NCBI RefSeq assembly: GCF_014202425.1
Contig: NZ_JACHGT010000013.1
Span: forward strand, 62,001 to 126,000
Direction of reading: 5' to 3'
From: Phytomonospora endophytica
GTDB taxonomy: Bacteria > Actinomycetota > Actinomycetes > Mycobacteriales > Micromonosporaceae
DNA: 64,000 bases
Position numbers and translations under genes: made by a program. Numbering within the stretch: the stretch's first letter is position 1; each line of letters opens with the position of its first letter. The notes beneath the pieces were generated by a model. It did not search any database. It was not told the DNA's origin and worked only from the letters and a program-made list of their open reading frames with translations. Of the stretch, positions 24,034 to 32,442 are shown piece after piece.

Positions 24034-25164
24034 TCACCCTACCGAAGTGCTCTGGTTACGGTTCGTGGTCGAGAGGGTGGAGGTGGTGGCGGCGAGCGCG
24101 TCCTGCACAGCTGATGCGAGGGTGCGTTGGTGCTCTTCGGGGAGGGTTCCGCTGCCCAGGTTGGCTCGTCGGCAGGTGGTTTCGAACTCGGCGTGTTCGT
24201 GTGGCGAGAGTGTGCCGCTGACGGCGGGGTCGCCGAGGATCTCGCGGGCCACGTAGGCATCGCGCCCGGACAGGCCGTCTTCGATGATCTGGTCTCGAAG
24301 CCGTTGGATGGCTGATGCCGTCCCGAGCGATGTGAGCAGCTCGTAGATCATCAGCCCGAGCTGTGTGGTGAAGAGTTGTAGGCCGGTTTCGGGTTGGTAG
24401 GCGAGCCAGAGTGAGACGAGTCCGGCTGGGTCCTTCTCACTGACGAGAGCTGCTGGCGTCTGTAGGCGTGCTTGGAGGCTGTCGAGGAGCAGGTACTCCC
24501 ATGGTTCGGTGCAGGTGGTGTCGGCAAGGAGTTCCCGGGCAGTGTTGCGGCGACCGGCGAGTTGATGGGCGATGATCGCGGTTTGGCGTCCGTCCAGTAG
24601 CCGTCTGCCGATGCCGCGGTGGACGGTGAGTTGATCGAGGGCTTGGTCCCAGTGGCCTTGGCTCGTGAGGGCGCGAGTGCCGTCGGCGAGCAGGACAGCC
24701 CAGAGCTTCTCGACGACCGCCTGGTGCCCTTCCTCATCGGTCAGTGCGGCGAAGTCGACGGTCAGGCCGTCAACATTGGTGGAGGAGCGGCTGACTGCGG
24801 CGTCGTGCATGTTGAGAAGGAACCGGTGCGCAGTGTCGCCGTCGCCGGCGCGGAGTCGGAGGCGGGCAAGGTTGATGACCGGTTCGAGGGCGTGGATCGC
24901 GGCCGGACCAGGAAGTGCCTGGTGCCGGGTATAGCGGGTGTACTGGTCATGGCACCAGTGGCGAGCCAAGTCGGGTTTGCCCGCGTCGCTGGCGGCGAGG
25001 GCGGCGAGGTTGCAGGCGGATGCGGCGGCACTCAAGTCGTGTTCCCGCATGGCCTTGGTGGCGAGTTCGGTGATAGCCGCGACGCGTTGGGCAATGGGTG
25101 GACAGGCGGGTCGTGGCCGCGGAACGAGTGGGAATCGGCGGGCAAGGCCGTGTCGGGGGGTCAT
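24034..25164 (-). CDS. hypothetical helical-repeat protein of the lanthipeptide operon
   Basis: This 376-residue protein consists almost entirely of helices with TPR-like spacing (AAASACNLAALAASDAGKPD, then LARHWCHDQYTRY; later DGRQTAIIAHQLAGRRNTAR). No catalytic motif is seen. The start ATG overlaps the stop of the upstream thiopeptide-type gene (ATGA), so the long extension of the open frame is not used and the protein is translationally coupled to biosynthesis genes. Its C-terminal Thr/Ser-rich tail (ATTSTLSTTNRNQ) looks disordered. A scaffold or immunity role is possible but only guessed. Confidence 0.7.
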   Translation of the reverse strand: MTPRHGLARRFPLVPRPRPACPPIAQRVAAITELATKAMREHDLSAAASACNLAALAASDAGKPDLARHWCHDQYTRYTRHQALPGPAAIHALEPVINLARLRLRAGDGDTAHRFLLNMHDAAVSRSSTNVDGLTVDFAALTDEEGHQAVVEKLWAVLLADGTRALTSQGHWDQALDQLTVHRGIGRRLLDGRQTAIIAHQLAGRRNTARELLADTTCTEPWEYLLLDSLQARLQTPAALVSEKDPAGLVSLWLAYQPETGLQLFTTQLGLMIYELLTSLGTASAIQRLRDQIIEDGLSGRDAYVAREILGDPAVSGTLSPHEHAEFETTCRRANLGSGTLPEEHQRTLASAVQDALAATTSTLSTTNRNQSTSVG

Positions 25165-25988
25165 GCGGTGGCGCCGTTGGCGAGAGGCAGCGAAAGCCGT
25201 GGCTCGCCGAAGATGACGGTGGCCGCCGTCGAGGCCAGGATCGATTGTGCGGAGGCAGAAAGTCCGAGCCGGTTCCAGGCGAAGACGATGTGGTGGGCAA
25301 GTATGCGTCGAAGGCCACGCTGGAGTTGTCCGGTTTCGTTGAGCATGGCCAGCTGTCGGCCCGCGTCGGTGTATGCCTTCGCCCATGCGTGGATGTGTGC
25401 GAGAGGCTGCCCGGTGCGGGTGAGAGATGATGCGTCGACGCTGATGAGGCGGTGCACCGTAGACGGCAGTTGCAGGGGCACCGACGCGGGCGGAGTACGG
25501 TGCTCAGCGACCCTGGCCCACACGTCCCCTTGTTCGTACCAGTCCTGCCCGGCGGCGCGGAGCATGAACGTGGGCAGCAGGAGCGCCAGCTCCCGGCGGC
25601 GATCGCGCTCGGCGTGGACGGCGCTCGCCAGGTGGTGGAGGATCTGCTGGCTGTCGGTGTGAAAGAGAGCGTGGGCTACCGCCATGCCGTCAGGGCCGCC
25701 GAAGGCGTGCGACTCGGGCTCGTAGACCACCTCGGTCATGTCTGCTATATGCCCGGCGTGGACGAGGGCTCTGAACTGGCCGCGGATGTCGCACCAGATG
25801 TTGGGGTCGGCGGGTTGGCAGCGGATTCTCCACGAGGGGGTCTTGCGGATGAAAAACCACGGTGAGACCGCCCCGTTGGTGTCAGCAGCTGCCAGAATCG
25901 GGGCCAGGTGGATGACGGCGGTGGTTTCGGCTGTGGCGGGGTCGGTGAAGGCGACGTTGATCTGCCGCCAGGAGTCTGTGTTCGGCAT
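25161..25988 (-). CDS. stand-alone thiopeptide-type bacteriocin biosynthesis protein
   Basis: This 275-residue protein has the architecture of the thiopeptide-type (SpaB C-terminal) domain: WRQINVAFTDPATAETTAVI, WFFIRKTPSWRIRCQP (the usual W..RKxPxWRxR strand), VYEPESHAFGGPDGM and the HTDSQQILHHL helix. This domain catalyses glutamate elimination from glutamylated Ser/Thr in LanB dehydratases. Here it is a separate gene in addition to the one fused to LanB, so it may be a partner or a second eliminase. It lies between LanC and the helical protein in the same operon. Confidence 0.85.
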   Translation of the reverse strand: MPNTDSWRQINVAFTDPATAETTAVIHLAPILAAADTNGAVSPWFFIRKTPSWRIRCQPADPNIWCDIRGQFRALVHAGHIADMTEVVYEPESHAFGGPDGMAVAHALFHTDSQQILHHLASAVHAERDRRRELALLLPTFMLRAAGQDWYEQGDVWARVAEHRTPPASVPLQLPSTVHRLISVDASSLTRTGQPLAHIHAWAKAYTDAGRQLAMLNETGQLQRGLRRILAHHIVFAWNRLGLSASAQSILASTAATVIFGEPRLSLPLANGATA

Positions 25989-26015
25989 CGGGCCTCTAGG
26001 TGTGAAAGCGACGGC

Positions 26016-27254
26016 TCAGGAGAGAAGCAGGAAGGCATCCCAGTCGGGAACGACCCCGGTTGCGACCGAGTGCAGGGTCAAGGCGGCACCTGCGGTGCCA
26101 TCCATGAGCTCGGGCTCTGTATCGGACCGGGCCAGTTGCTCGATCAGGTGGCGGGTCAGCTGTGGAAGTTCGGCGTGAATGTTCGACGGGGTGAGGGCGT
26201 CGGCGGCGATGCGCCAGGCGGATTGCAGTAGTCCGGCGGTGCCGTGGCACAGGCCCGGTCCGTCAAGGCGATCGAGTTGATCGGGATCTTTGAACACGGC
26301 CAGGATCGCCTCCTCCGCGAGCTCCTGACGCCGGGCGTCGCGGAGCGCGAGGCCCGCGAGCTGCTGGGCGCGTGCGGCCCCGGCGATGCCGTAGCACCAC
26401 GAAGGCCGGGGCCTCAGGATGGGATCGATGCGTCGGATGTGGTGCTGATCGAGGGTGATCAACCCGGGCCACCATGCGGCTCCGTCGCTGCACTGGAGCC
26501 ACTGGTCTGTCCAGGCGCAGATCCGCCCGATCGCGTCGACGACTCCAGGGACCGCAGCGCCGCGGATGACAGATAGGGACAACAAGGCCAGGACTCCCGC
26601 GATCCCATGTGAGAGACCGAAGTTGCCGTGGCCATCCGGAAAATCCTGATCGGACTGTCCACTGGGGCCGGTCGGCATCCACCAGGACGGGAGTCCGGCA
26701 GTGCCGCCCTTGGGTTCGGTCAGCCGTACGAGGTAGGCGAGGACGTCACGGGTGACGTCGTGGTCGGGGTGGCGGCGAAGGAGGTGGACACCGAGACCGA
26801 CGAGGCCGTGGATCAGGTCGAACTCCCGCATCAACAGCGCTTCGCCGTTGTCGATCCGCCTGTGGGCATCGGTGAGGCGTCGGGTGGTGATAGCGACGAC
26901 GGCGTCATCGAGTTTGGCGAGAGCACCTTGGTAGGCAGGTGTGCGCTCCGACGCGATGTGCAGGAGATAGGCGAGGGTGGGGGCGCCGAAGAACAGGTTC
27001 GCATTGTCGGCGGCACTGACCGGTCCAGCGGCGGCCAACCGCAGCCAGGTGTCGGCGGTTGCTGGGTCACCGTGACCGGTGTGGGCGCGGGTGATGTGCA
27101 GCAGGGCCATTCCGGCGGCGCCGCCAGCGAGGGACTGCGAGAGTGTGCGCTGGTCACGCGGTGGCTGCGTTGGGTCCATGCCGGGCTTTGCGAGTGCCTC
27201 GGAGATGGTCGAGGCTACGGCGAGAGCGTCAGTGTCGAATGTGGAGATGGTCAT
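26016..27254 (-). CDS. lanthionine synthetase C family protein (LanC)
   Basis: This 412-residue cyclase adds Cys thiols to dehydroamino acids to form (methyl)lanthionine. Zinc ligands are visible: Cys in RPSWCYGIAGAARA and the Cys-His pair in GPGLCHGTAGLLQS. The alpha,alpha-toroid repeats have Gly-rich turns (GLSHGIAGVLALLS, DLIHGLVGLGVHLL). The start is fixed by the ATGA overlap with the LanB stop. It works directly after LanB in the pathway. Confidence 0.93.
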   Translation of the reverse strand: MTISTFDTDALAVASTISEALAKPGMDPTQPPRDQRTLSQSLAGGAAGMALLHITRAHTGHGDPATADTWLRLAAAGPVSAADNANLFFGAPTLAYLLHIASERTPAYQGALAKLDDAVVAITTRRLTDAHRRIDNGEALLMREFDLIHGLVGLGVHLLRRHPDHDVTRDVLAYLVRLTEPKGGTAGLPSWWMPTGPSGQSDQDFPDGHGNFGLSHGIAGVLALLSLSVIRGAAVPGVVDAIGRICAWTDQWLQCSDGAAWWPGLITLDQHHIRRIDPILRPRPSWCYGIAGAARAQQLAGLALRDARRQELAEEAILAVFKDPDQLDRLDGPGLCHGTAGLLQSAWRIAADALTPSNIHAELPQLTRHLIEQLARSDTEPELMDGTAGAALTLHSVATGVVPDWDAFLLLS

Positions 27255-30200
27255 GGCGTGCTCCGTGCCCGGCGCGTCCAGCTCAGGGCGGCGGCGCGTG
27301 CCAGGTGCAGGCATGCCCGCTCGGCGTCCGAGTCGGCGCCGTGGATGCGCGTGAAGTGAAGATGCAGCAGGTCAGGGAGGAGGCTGGAGAGGCTGATCGT
27401 GCTGTAGTCAGACAGGGCAGCGCGGTAGCTGTCGAGGCCTTGGTGGCGCAACCGCCAGGACGAGAGGACCGGTTTCCCGCCTGGCAGGGTGGCCAGTTCA
27501 TGTCGGTCGGGGGCGGCCAGAGCCACAGCCTGGTCGTAGAGGTCGCGTGGGGGTGCTGTTCGGTGGCTTCGGGTGTGGTCGACCAGCCAGTGCATCCCGG
27601 CGACGGAATCGCCTCCGTTCGCGGCGATCGCGAGGTCGAGCAGGCTGGCGGCGGTGACAGCGCGTATGTCGATCGCCGTGTCCCGATCGAGGGTGAGCTG
27701 CGTCAGCGCCGCAGCAGAATCAGCGGCGAAGTAGATCTCGGCGGCGGTGAGGGCATTCTCGCCGCCGAACCGGTTCGTCTCGGGGAAGTCGGTGTCGAAG
27801 ACCATCCGGCTGGCCAGGCCGGCGGTGCGCAACCGCTGCATCCAGGCGTGGACCGATGCTGTCGTTTCGCCGGACCGGTCTGCCAGAGCTTCGAGTCGGA
27901 GTCGCAGATGCGGTTCGGGGTCGGCGTACCGCAGGAACCACCAGCGGGTCGCGGGATCAAGGACGCTGAGAAGGCGCGGCAGGTGATCGGTGAGTATCGC
28001 GTCGTGCAGGTTCGCGGCGCTGTAGACCTTCACGTAAAGGCCGTCCCTGCCTCCGGGCGGGCGGCCGTGCTCGCGGACCTGAACCACTCGATCCCGGCCT
28101 GGCGGCTGGGGTGGACCGTCAACACCGGAACTGGTGGCTGCGAGCGGTATGACGATCTCGTGGACGTGCCCGCTGGTCCAGCCATCGGCGTCGTCGGGCG
28201 GCGCGGCCCGGAGGGTCGCTTGGCCGAGGCTTTCGAGATCGGAGCGCACCAGCTCGTGGCAGGCCGGTTCGGTCAAGTCGATGCCGATACGCCGATCTCC
28301 GTCACCGAGGTACACCCTGGCTGGACAGGCCACCGTTTCGCGCCAGTGCTCAACTGCTTCCTTGAAGGTCTGGGGGTTGACCGGTCGGCCCGGCAACTCA
28401 TGCTTCGAGACCCGCCAGCGCGCCGGTGCCAGTAGCGTTCGTCCGAACCGGACGGCCGGCAGGAACGGGAGTCTCGCAGCTGCTTGGCCCCACTCGAATC
28501 CGTGGCATGCGGTGCCCAGGGCCCCGGGAGCCTCGGTGAGGAACCGAACAAGCGGGAACAGGTACCGGCTCGGTTCAACGGCGTTGAACAGGAGCGGTTC
28601 AACCACTCTGCCGTGGGACAGCCACACCAGCCAGAGCCGGTGCGCGTCGGCGGTGACGGCGATGTCGTCGAGCGCCAGGTGTGCGTGGTGGCTTGGACGG
28701 AGTTCGCCGAGCACCAGCAGGTGAGGAAGGACCTGCGGGGCGCGGGCGACGTTCTCCGTGGCCGTGTACGGCAAGGCGGTGCAGACCTGAACAGGAAGGG
28801 CTCCGCGGGTGCGCATCGGCATGCTGCCGTACGCCGTTGTGAAGGCGTCCCGATCGGCGGAGTCGAGCAGGTCGAGGAACCGTCCGGTCGTGGTTCCTGC
28901 ATTGCGGGACACTCCGGTGATCGCGAGCGTGAACGCACCCCGGTTCAGTTCCTCGGTGCCTCGGGCATGAACCCGGGCGGTGATCTCGGTGCTCGGCTGC
29001 ACCCCGGCCAGGCCAGGCCGTGTGTCACCCGCCAGTTCGGCGATGAGCGCCTCGTCGAGAACGACCTCCCGCTGCCTCCGCAGAGCCGCGTGCTGTGCAA
29101 GGGCGAGCAGCCGTTCATCGCGGCTCGTGATGGCCGCTCGCCGACCAGGCGGGCCGTCGCCGAACCCGACGGGGAACCCCAAGCCCGTGCCTTCGTCGAC
29201 GGCCTGCGTGACGGGGACGAGAGCACCAAGGCCAAAGCGCTCAAGGAACCGGCCGTGCCAGGCCACCCACTCCGGGGCCGGCGGTCGGGCCAAGCGCGTC
29301 AGAACCGTCGCGGCTGCCGCGGCTTCGACAGCGACGCTTTCCGGCACGGTGACCTTCGCGTCGAGTTTCAGGTCGATGGCGACAGCAGATCCGGCGATCG
29401 ATGCCACAGCCGACGTGCATGCGTCCAACCTGGTGCGTTCGGTGTGGCGCCCGGCCGGGGTCGAGGCGCGGTCCTGTGTGACGACGATTTGGCGGATCTC
29501 GTTGAGCGACTCCAGAACCACAGCCGCCTCCGGGATGTCGGTGGCACCGCAGGCTTCCAGCGCCTGAGCGAGGTGCGCGAGGGGATCGGTGCTCGTCATG
29601 GACGGACGCAGACTTGTGATCAGCAGCCGCTGGGACACCAGAGCGTTGAGAAGCGCGGCGACCGAAGCGGATGGCGCCTCGTCGTAGGCGGCGGCGAGCT
29701 TGCCTTCGAGCTCGGCGACGCTGATTGGTTCAGCCGCCATGGCGATGGCGGTACGAGCCGGACTAGTCGCGCGCACGCTGACCTGGATCGGGCTGTCCTT
29801 GGCAGTCGTGCCTGAGCGCGTGAGCAGGAGGCGGCCGTCGCGTTCGACGATGAGGTTGTTCGCGGTGACCAGCAACTGTGATCGGACCGCGGGGATCGAC
29901 TCAAGGCGGTCGATCACCGCACTCAGCCATGCTGCCTGGAGACGTGCCCTGGGCTGGTGCCGGGTGCCGATTAAGGCGTGACCAGCCTGGGCAACTCGCG
30001 CGGGTGCGACGCCAGCGAACAACCCGAACGGCGTGGCGCGACCGCTGGCACGTAGGAGGTACCGCAGGACCGACAGCACTGCACCCTGTGCGTTCTTGGG
30101 AGAGACCTCGGCAGCGTTTCGGATCGCATCCACGCGGCCGGCGAGTACGGGACTGGCCTCATACAGCGCTTCGGCGAACCCTGGGAGGTCGAGAACCTTT

Positions 30201-30322
30201 TCGAGCCAGTCGCGCCAATCCTTCACCGTGGCAGTCGGTCCCAGGTTCGGCCAGTGCCCACGCGATGTAGAGGTGGGCAGCGTCGCGGCGCGCACCATGA
30301 GGATCTCTAGATATCGATACAA
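27251..30322 (-). CDS. lantibiotic dehydratase (LanB, full length)
   Basis: This 1023-residue class I dehydratase has an N-terminal glutamylation domain (residues 1-700; RVDAIRNAAEVSPKNAQGAV, YLLRASGRATPFGLFAGV) that uses glutamyl-tRNA, and a C-terminal elimination domain from about residue 745 (YVKVYSAANLHDAILTDHLP, WFFLRYADPEPHLRLRLEAL, FDTDFPETNRFGG). It dehydrates Ser/Thr of the FxLD precursor. The TTG at 30322 keeps the N-terminal YRYLE segment and has GGGGG upstream; ATG at 30298 is the alternative. The gene starts 103 bp after the precursor, behind a hairpin. Confidence 0.93.
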   Translation of the reverse strand: MYRYLEILMVRAATLPTSTSRGHWPNLGPTATVKDWRDWLEKVLDLPGFAEALYEASPVLAGRVDAIRNAAEVSPKNAQGAVLSVLRYLLRASGRATPFGLFAGVAPARVAQAGHALIGTRHQPRARLQAAWLSAVIDRLESIPAVRSQLLVTANNLIVERDGRLLLTRSGTTAKDSPIQVSVRATSPARTAIAMAAEPISVAELEGKLAAAYDEAPSASVAALLNALVSQRLLITSLRPSMTSTDPLAHLAQALEACGATDIPEAAVVLESLNEIRQIVVTQDRASTPAGRHTERTRLDACTSAVASIAGSAVAIDLKLDAKVTVPESVAVEAAAAATVLTRLARPPAPEWVAWHGRFLERFGLGALVPVTQAVDEGTGLGFPVGFGDGPPGRRAAITSRDERLLALAQHAALRRQREVVLDEALIAELAGDTRPGLAGVQPSTEITARVHARGTEELNRGAFTLAITGVSRNAGTTTGRFLDLLDSADRDAFTTAYGSMPMRTRGALPVQVCTALPYTATENVARAPQVLPHLLVLGELRPSHHAHLALDDIAVTADAHRLWLVWLSHGRVVEPLLFNAVEPSRYLFPLVRFLTEAPGALGTACHGFEWGQAAARLPFLPAVRFGRTLLAPARWRVSKHELPGRPVNPQTFKEAVEHWRETVACPARVYLGDGDRRIGIDLTEPACHELVRSDLESLGQATLRAAPPDDADGWTSGHVHEIVIPLAATSSGVDGPPQPPGRDRVVQVREHGRPPGGRDGLYVKVYSAANLHDAILTDHLPRLLSVLDPATRWWFLRYADPEPHLRLRLEALADRSGETTASVHAWMQRLRTAGLASRMVFDTDFPETNRFGGENALTAAEIYFAADSAAALTQLTLDRDTAIDIRAVTAASLLDLAIAANGGDSVAGMHWLVDHTRSHRTAPPRDLYDQAVALAAPDRHELATLPGGKPVLSSWRLRHQGLDSYRAALSDYSTISLSSLLPDLLHLHFTRIHGADSDAERACLHLARAAALSWTRRARSTP

Positions 30323-30352
30323 GACCGTCGAACCCCCAGCAGCTGAGAATCG

Positions 30353-30398
30353 AGGCAGGGCTCGGTCAGCGGCGATCCACCGTGAGCGAGCCCTGCCT
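30353..30398 (-). terminator. hairpin between precursor and lanB (attenuator)
   Basis: A perfect 12-bp stem (30353-30364 with 30387-30398, AGGCAGGGCTCG) is extended by three pairs past a G-G mismatch. No T-run follows on the minus strand. In lanthipeptide operons such a hairpin usually lets most transcripts end after the precursor gene or protects that mRNA. Confidence 0.75.
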
Positions 30399-30425
30399 GG
30401 GGCGGTGAAGCTTCCTGCCGGGCGG

Positions 30426-30596
30426 TTACGGGCAGGTGGTGCTGCAGGCCGACTGGCAGGTCTGGCCGCAGCCGTCGTTGGTCATGTGGATCAGCCGGTC
30501 GGCGTTCGGACCGGACTCGACGATCGTGATGTCGAGATCCCAGTTGCCGAGATCCTTCACGCTGACGTCGACGGTTTCGATGGTGGATGTGGACAT
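30426..30596 (-). CDS. FxLD-family lanthipeptide precursor
   Basis: This 56-residue peptide starts at an ATG after CGAGGAG. The leader contains NWDLDITIVESG, the FxLD-type recognition box (W in place of F). The C-terminal core DGCGQTCQSACSTTCP has Cys at 43, 47, 51 and 55 and Thr/Ser at 46, 49, 52, 53 and 54, enough for up to four thioether rings. The Asp at 41 and Asn at 40 next to the rings are candidate sites for the PCMT-like methyltransferases. Several longer in-frame starts exist but add unlike sequence. Confidence 0.92.
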   Translation of the reverse strand: MSTSTIETVDVSVKDLGNWDLDITIVESGPNADRLIHMTNDGCGQTCQSACSTTCP

Positions 30597-30636
30597 GGTG
30601 GATCTCCTCGTGTTGCGGTGAAGGGTGACCAGGAGG

Positions 30637-30667
30637 CACCGGACCGGCTCGAGTAATCGGTCCGGTG
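30637..30667 (-). terminator. hairpin between methyltransferase 2 and precursor
   Basis: CACCGGACCG (30637-30646) pairs perfectly with CGGTCCGGTG (30658-30667) around 11 bases. It starts just after the stop of the second methyltransferase, so the precursor mRNA is bracketed by hairpins on both sides. Confidence 0.7.
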
Positions 30668-30670
30668 GGT

Positions 30671-31882
30671 CTATCCCCAGGAGACGGTGATGCGGCCGTG
30701 GTTCTTTTGGGCCTGCCACGTCCCGGCTGGGATGTCGGTGAGCGAGGTGGCTGGGAGATAGCCGATCTGGGCCGCGCCGCGCCGCCGATGATTGGTGGCC
30801 CAGTCGCGGAGCAACTGGAGGTACCGTTCGGCAACCTGGTCGGCGTTCGAACCGTGGGCGATGACCCCGGACTCGAAACCGCCGACAGCGTCGTTGGCTC
30901 GCTTGGTGCGGTAGGCGAAGCTGTCACCGTCGATCATGACCGGCACGCCCCGGCCAGCCGAGGCCGCGAACGCTCCGCTCTCGACGAGACCGGCGCTGAC
31001 GTGCAGGAGTGGAACGACCGGAGCGCTGGTCACCAGAAACAGCTCCAGCTCATCGGGAAGGTCGAAGGCCGCGCTCGACCAGTACTCCCGTCGGGGAGAG
31101 TCGAAGGCCGCTCGCAGACCGGCAATGTCGAGTTTGGGAGCCCGCTCGTCGAGACGAAGCACCGCATCGTCGGTGACAGACACGAGAGTCTCGTTGAACT
31201 CCCCGGCGCCCTGGATAGCCACGAAACCCGACAGGTAGTAGTTCACGCTCGCCAGGCCCTCGCTGGTGCGATCGAAAGCGATCGAGCGGGTCAGGCCGGC
31301 GAACCTCAGCGGGACGACGATCCTGCCATCGGCAGTGAGCTGGTCGAGCCAGGCCGGAGGAATGTCCCACGCCCCGACCGTGACGATGATCCGGTCGTAG
31401 GGAGCGTTCGATGCCACACCATGCTCGGCGTCGGCCGTGACCACGTCGACCCGCTCGTATCCGGCCGCATTGAGGCAGGACCGGGCGCGGTCGGTGATGT
31501 CGGGATCGATGTCCACCGTCGTCACATGGCCGTCCGGGCCGACGAGCTCGGCAAGGAGTGCTGCGTTGTAGCCACCCGACCCGATCTCCAGGACCTTCAT
31601 GCCGGGCGTAATTTCGGCCTGCTCCAGCATCACGGTCTGGATCGCCGTCGCAGAAAGGGAGCTGACCGCTTTCCCATCCGGGGCCCACTTGGTCACCAGC
31701 GGGGTATTCGGCTCGTAGACGGCCTCCAGAGGCTCACCCGGGGCAAACAAATGCCGAGGTACTGCGGCCACCGCGTCGATGACCGGCGGCGACCACAGCG
31801 CCTCCATGGCCTGTAGTTCCCTGATCATGTCCGCTCGGAGCACGCCGGGGTCGTGAACCTGCTGCTCTGGCAATGTCGTCAT
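30671..31882 (-). CDS. FxLD-system PCMT-like methyltransferase (copy 2)
   Basis: This 403-residue protein has the same plan as copy 1 (RHLFAPGEPLEAVYEPNTPL, VTKWAPDGKAVSSLSA, TVDIDPDITDRARS, TVGAWDIPPAWLDQL) with a divergent C-terminal domain. SAM motif I reads VLEIGSGGYNAALLAE, one residue shorter than in copy 1 (GAGTGYNAAL). As I recall, this GSGGYNAAL form occurs in annotated FxLD methyltransferases. The ATG at 31882 follows GGAAG. It lies directly upstream of the precursor on the same strand. Two such enzymes in one locus suggest two modification sites or a non-catalytic partner. Confidence 0.88.
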   Translation of the reverse strand: MTTLPEQQVHDPGVLRADMIRELQAMEALWSPPVIDAVAAVPRHLFAPGEPLEAVYEPNTPLVTKWAPDGKAVSSLSATAIQTVMLEQAEITPGMKVLEIGSGGYNAALLAELVGPDGHVTTVDIDPDITDRARSCLNAAGYERVDVVTADAEHGVASNAPYDRIIVTVGAWDIPPAWLDQLTADGRIVVPLRFAGLTRSIAFDRTSEGLASVNYYLSGFVAIQGAGEFNETLVSVTDDAVLRLDERAPKLDIAGLRAAFDSPRREYWSSAAFDLPDELELFLVTSAPVVPLLHVSAGLVESGAFAASAGRGVPVMIDGDSFAYRTKRANDAVGGFESGVIAHGSNADQVAERYLQLLRDWATNHRRRGAAQIGYLPATSLTDIPAGTWQAQKNHGRITVSWG

Positions 31883-31989
31883 GAGACCGCTTCCGATTCG
31901 CGAGTTGAGATGAGATCTGCTCGAGTTGTGCCGCGCCACTTGGTATCCACCGCGCGACTCTGATGCCGATAACCTGTGGCTGCACCGCC

Positions 31990-32238
31990 TCAATCCGGCG
32001 GCGGGATCTTCACCATACGGAGGAGTTTTCGCCCGGTTCGCACCCGTCGTCCGCTGCCGCTGCAGCGAGGACATGCCCGCCAGGCGTTGCTCAACGGGGC
32101 GGTGAACCGGCCCTTCCCATCGCACTTCTTGCAGGGTTTGTAAGGCCAGAACCAGCAGCCGAATAAGTAGACGGCGAGCAGGACCGCAAGAATCAGCCAC
32201 GTCCGAGGGTTGGACAGCAACGGTTCGAGGCCGTTCAC
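31990..32238 (-). CDS. small membrane protein with DnaJ-like zinc ribbon
   Basis: In this 82-residue protein one N-terminal transmembrane helix (WLILAVLLAVYLFGCWFWPY) is followed by KPCKKCDGKGRFTAP and RACPRCSGSGRRVRTGRK, two CxxCxGxG units that bind zinc in DnaJ-type proteins, and a basic tail. Such proteins are common next to XRE genes and mobile elements in actinomycetes; role unknown. It is divergent from the XRE gene and 107 bp upstream of methyltransferase 2. Confidence 0.75.
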   Translation of the reverse strand: MNGLEPLLSNPRTWLILAVLLAVYLFGCWFWPYKPCKKCDGKGRFTAPLSNAWRACPRCSGSGRRVRTGRKLLRMVKIPPPD

Positions 32239-32442
32239 CGGGCAGGCTCCCGCGGCGTCGGACGCTGATCCGGCTTGCTTTCAGTGGGAGAACACATGCC
32301 TTGAGCCAAGCGCCTCACACGGGCTGTTGGTAGGGCTCCGGTGCGGACACAAGGGATGTCCGCATCACTGGACGCGGAACGCGTGTACCTGTCGCATGGG
32401 CGAGGAGAATGAAGACGGGGCGGCTCGCGAAGGAGGGGATCG

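Noticed and set aside
28484-29815. Plus-strand open frame of 443 codons inside lanB
   Set aside because: Antisense to the dehydratase gene, with no start signal and no family pattern.
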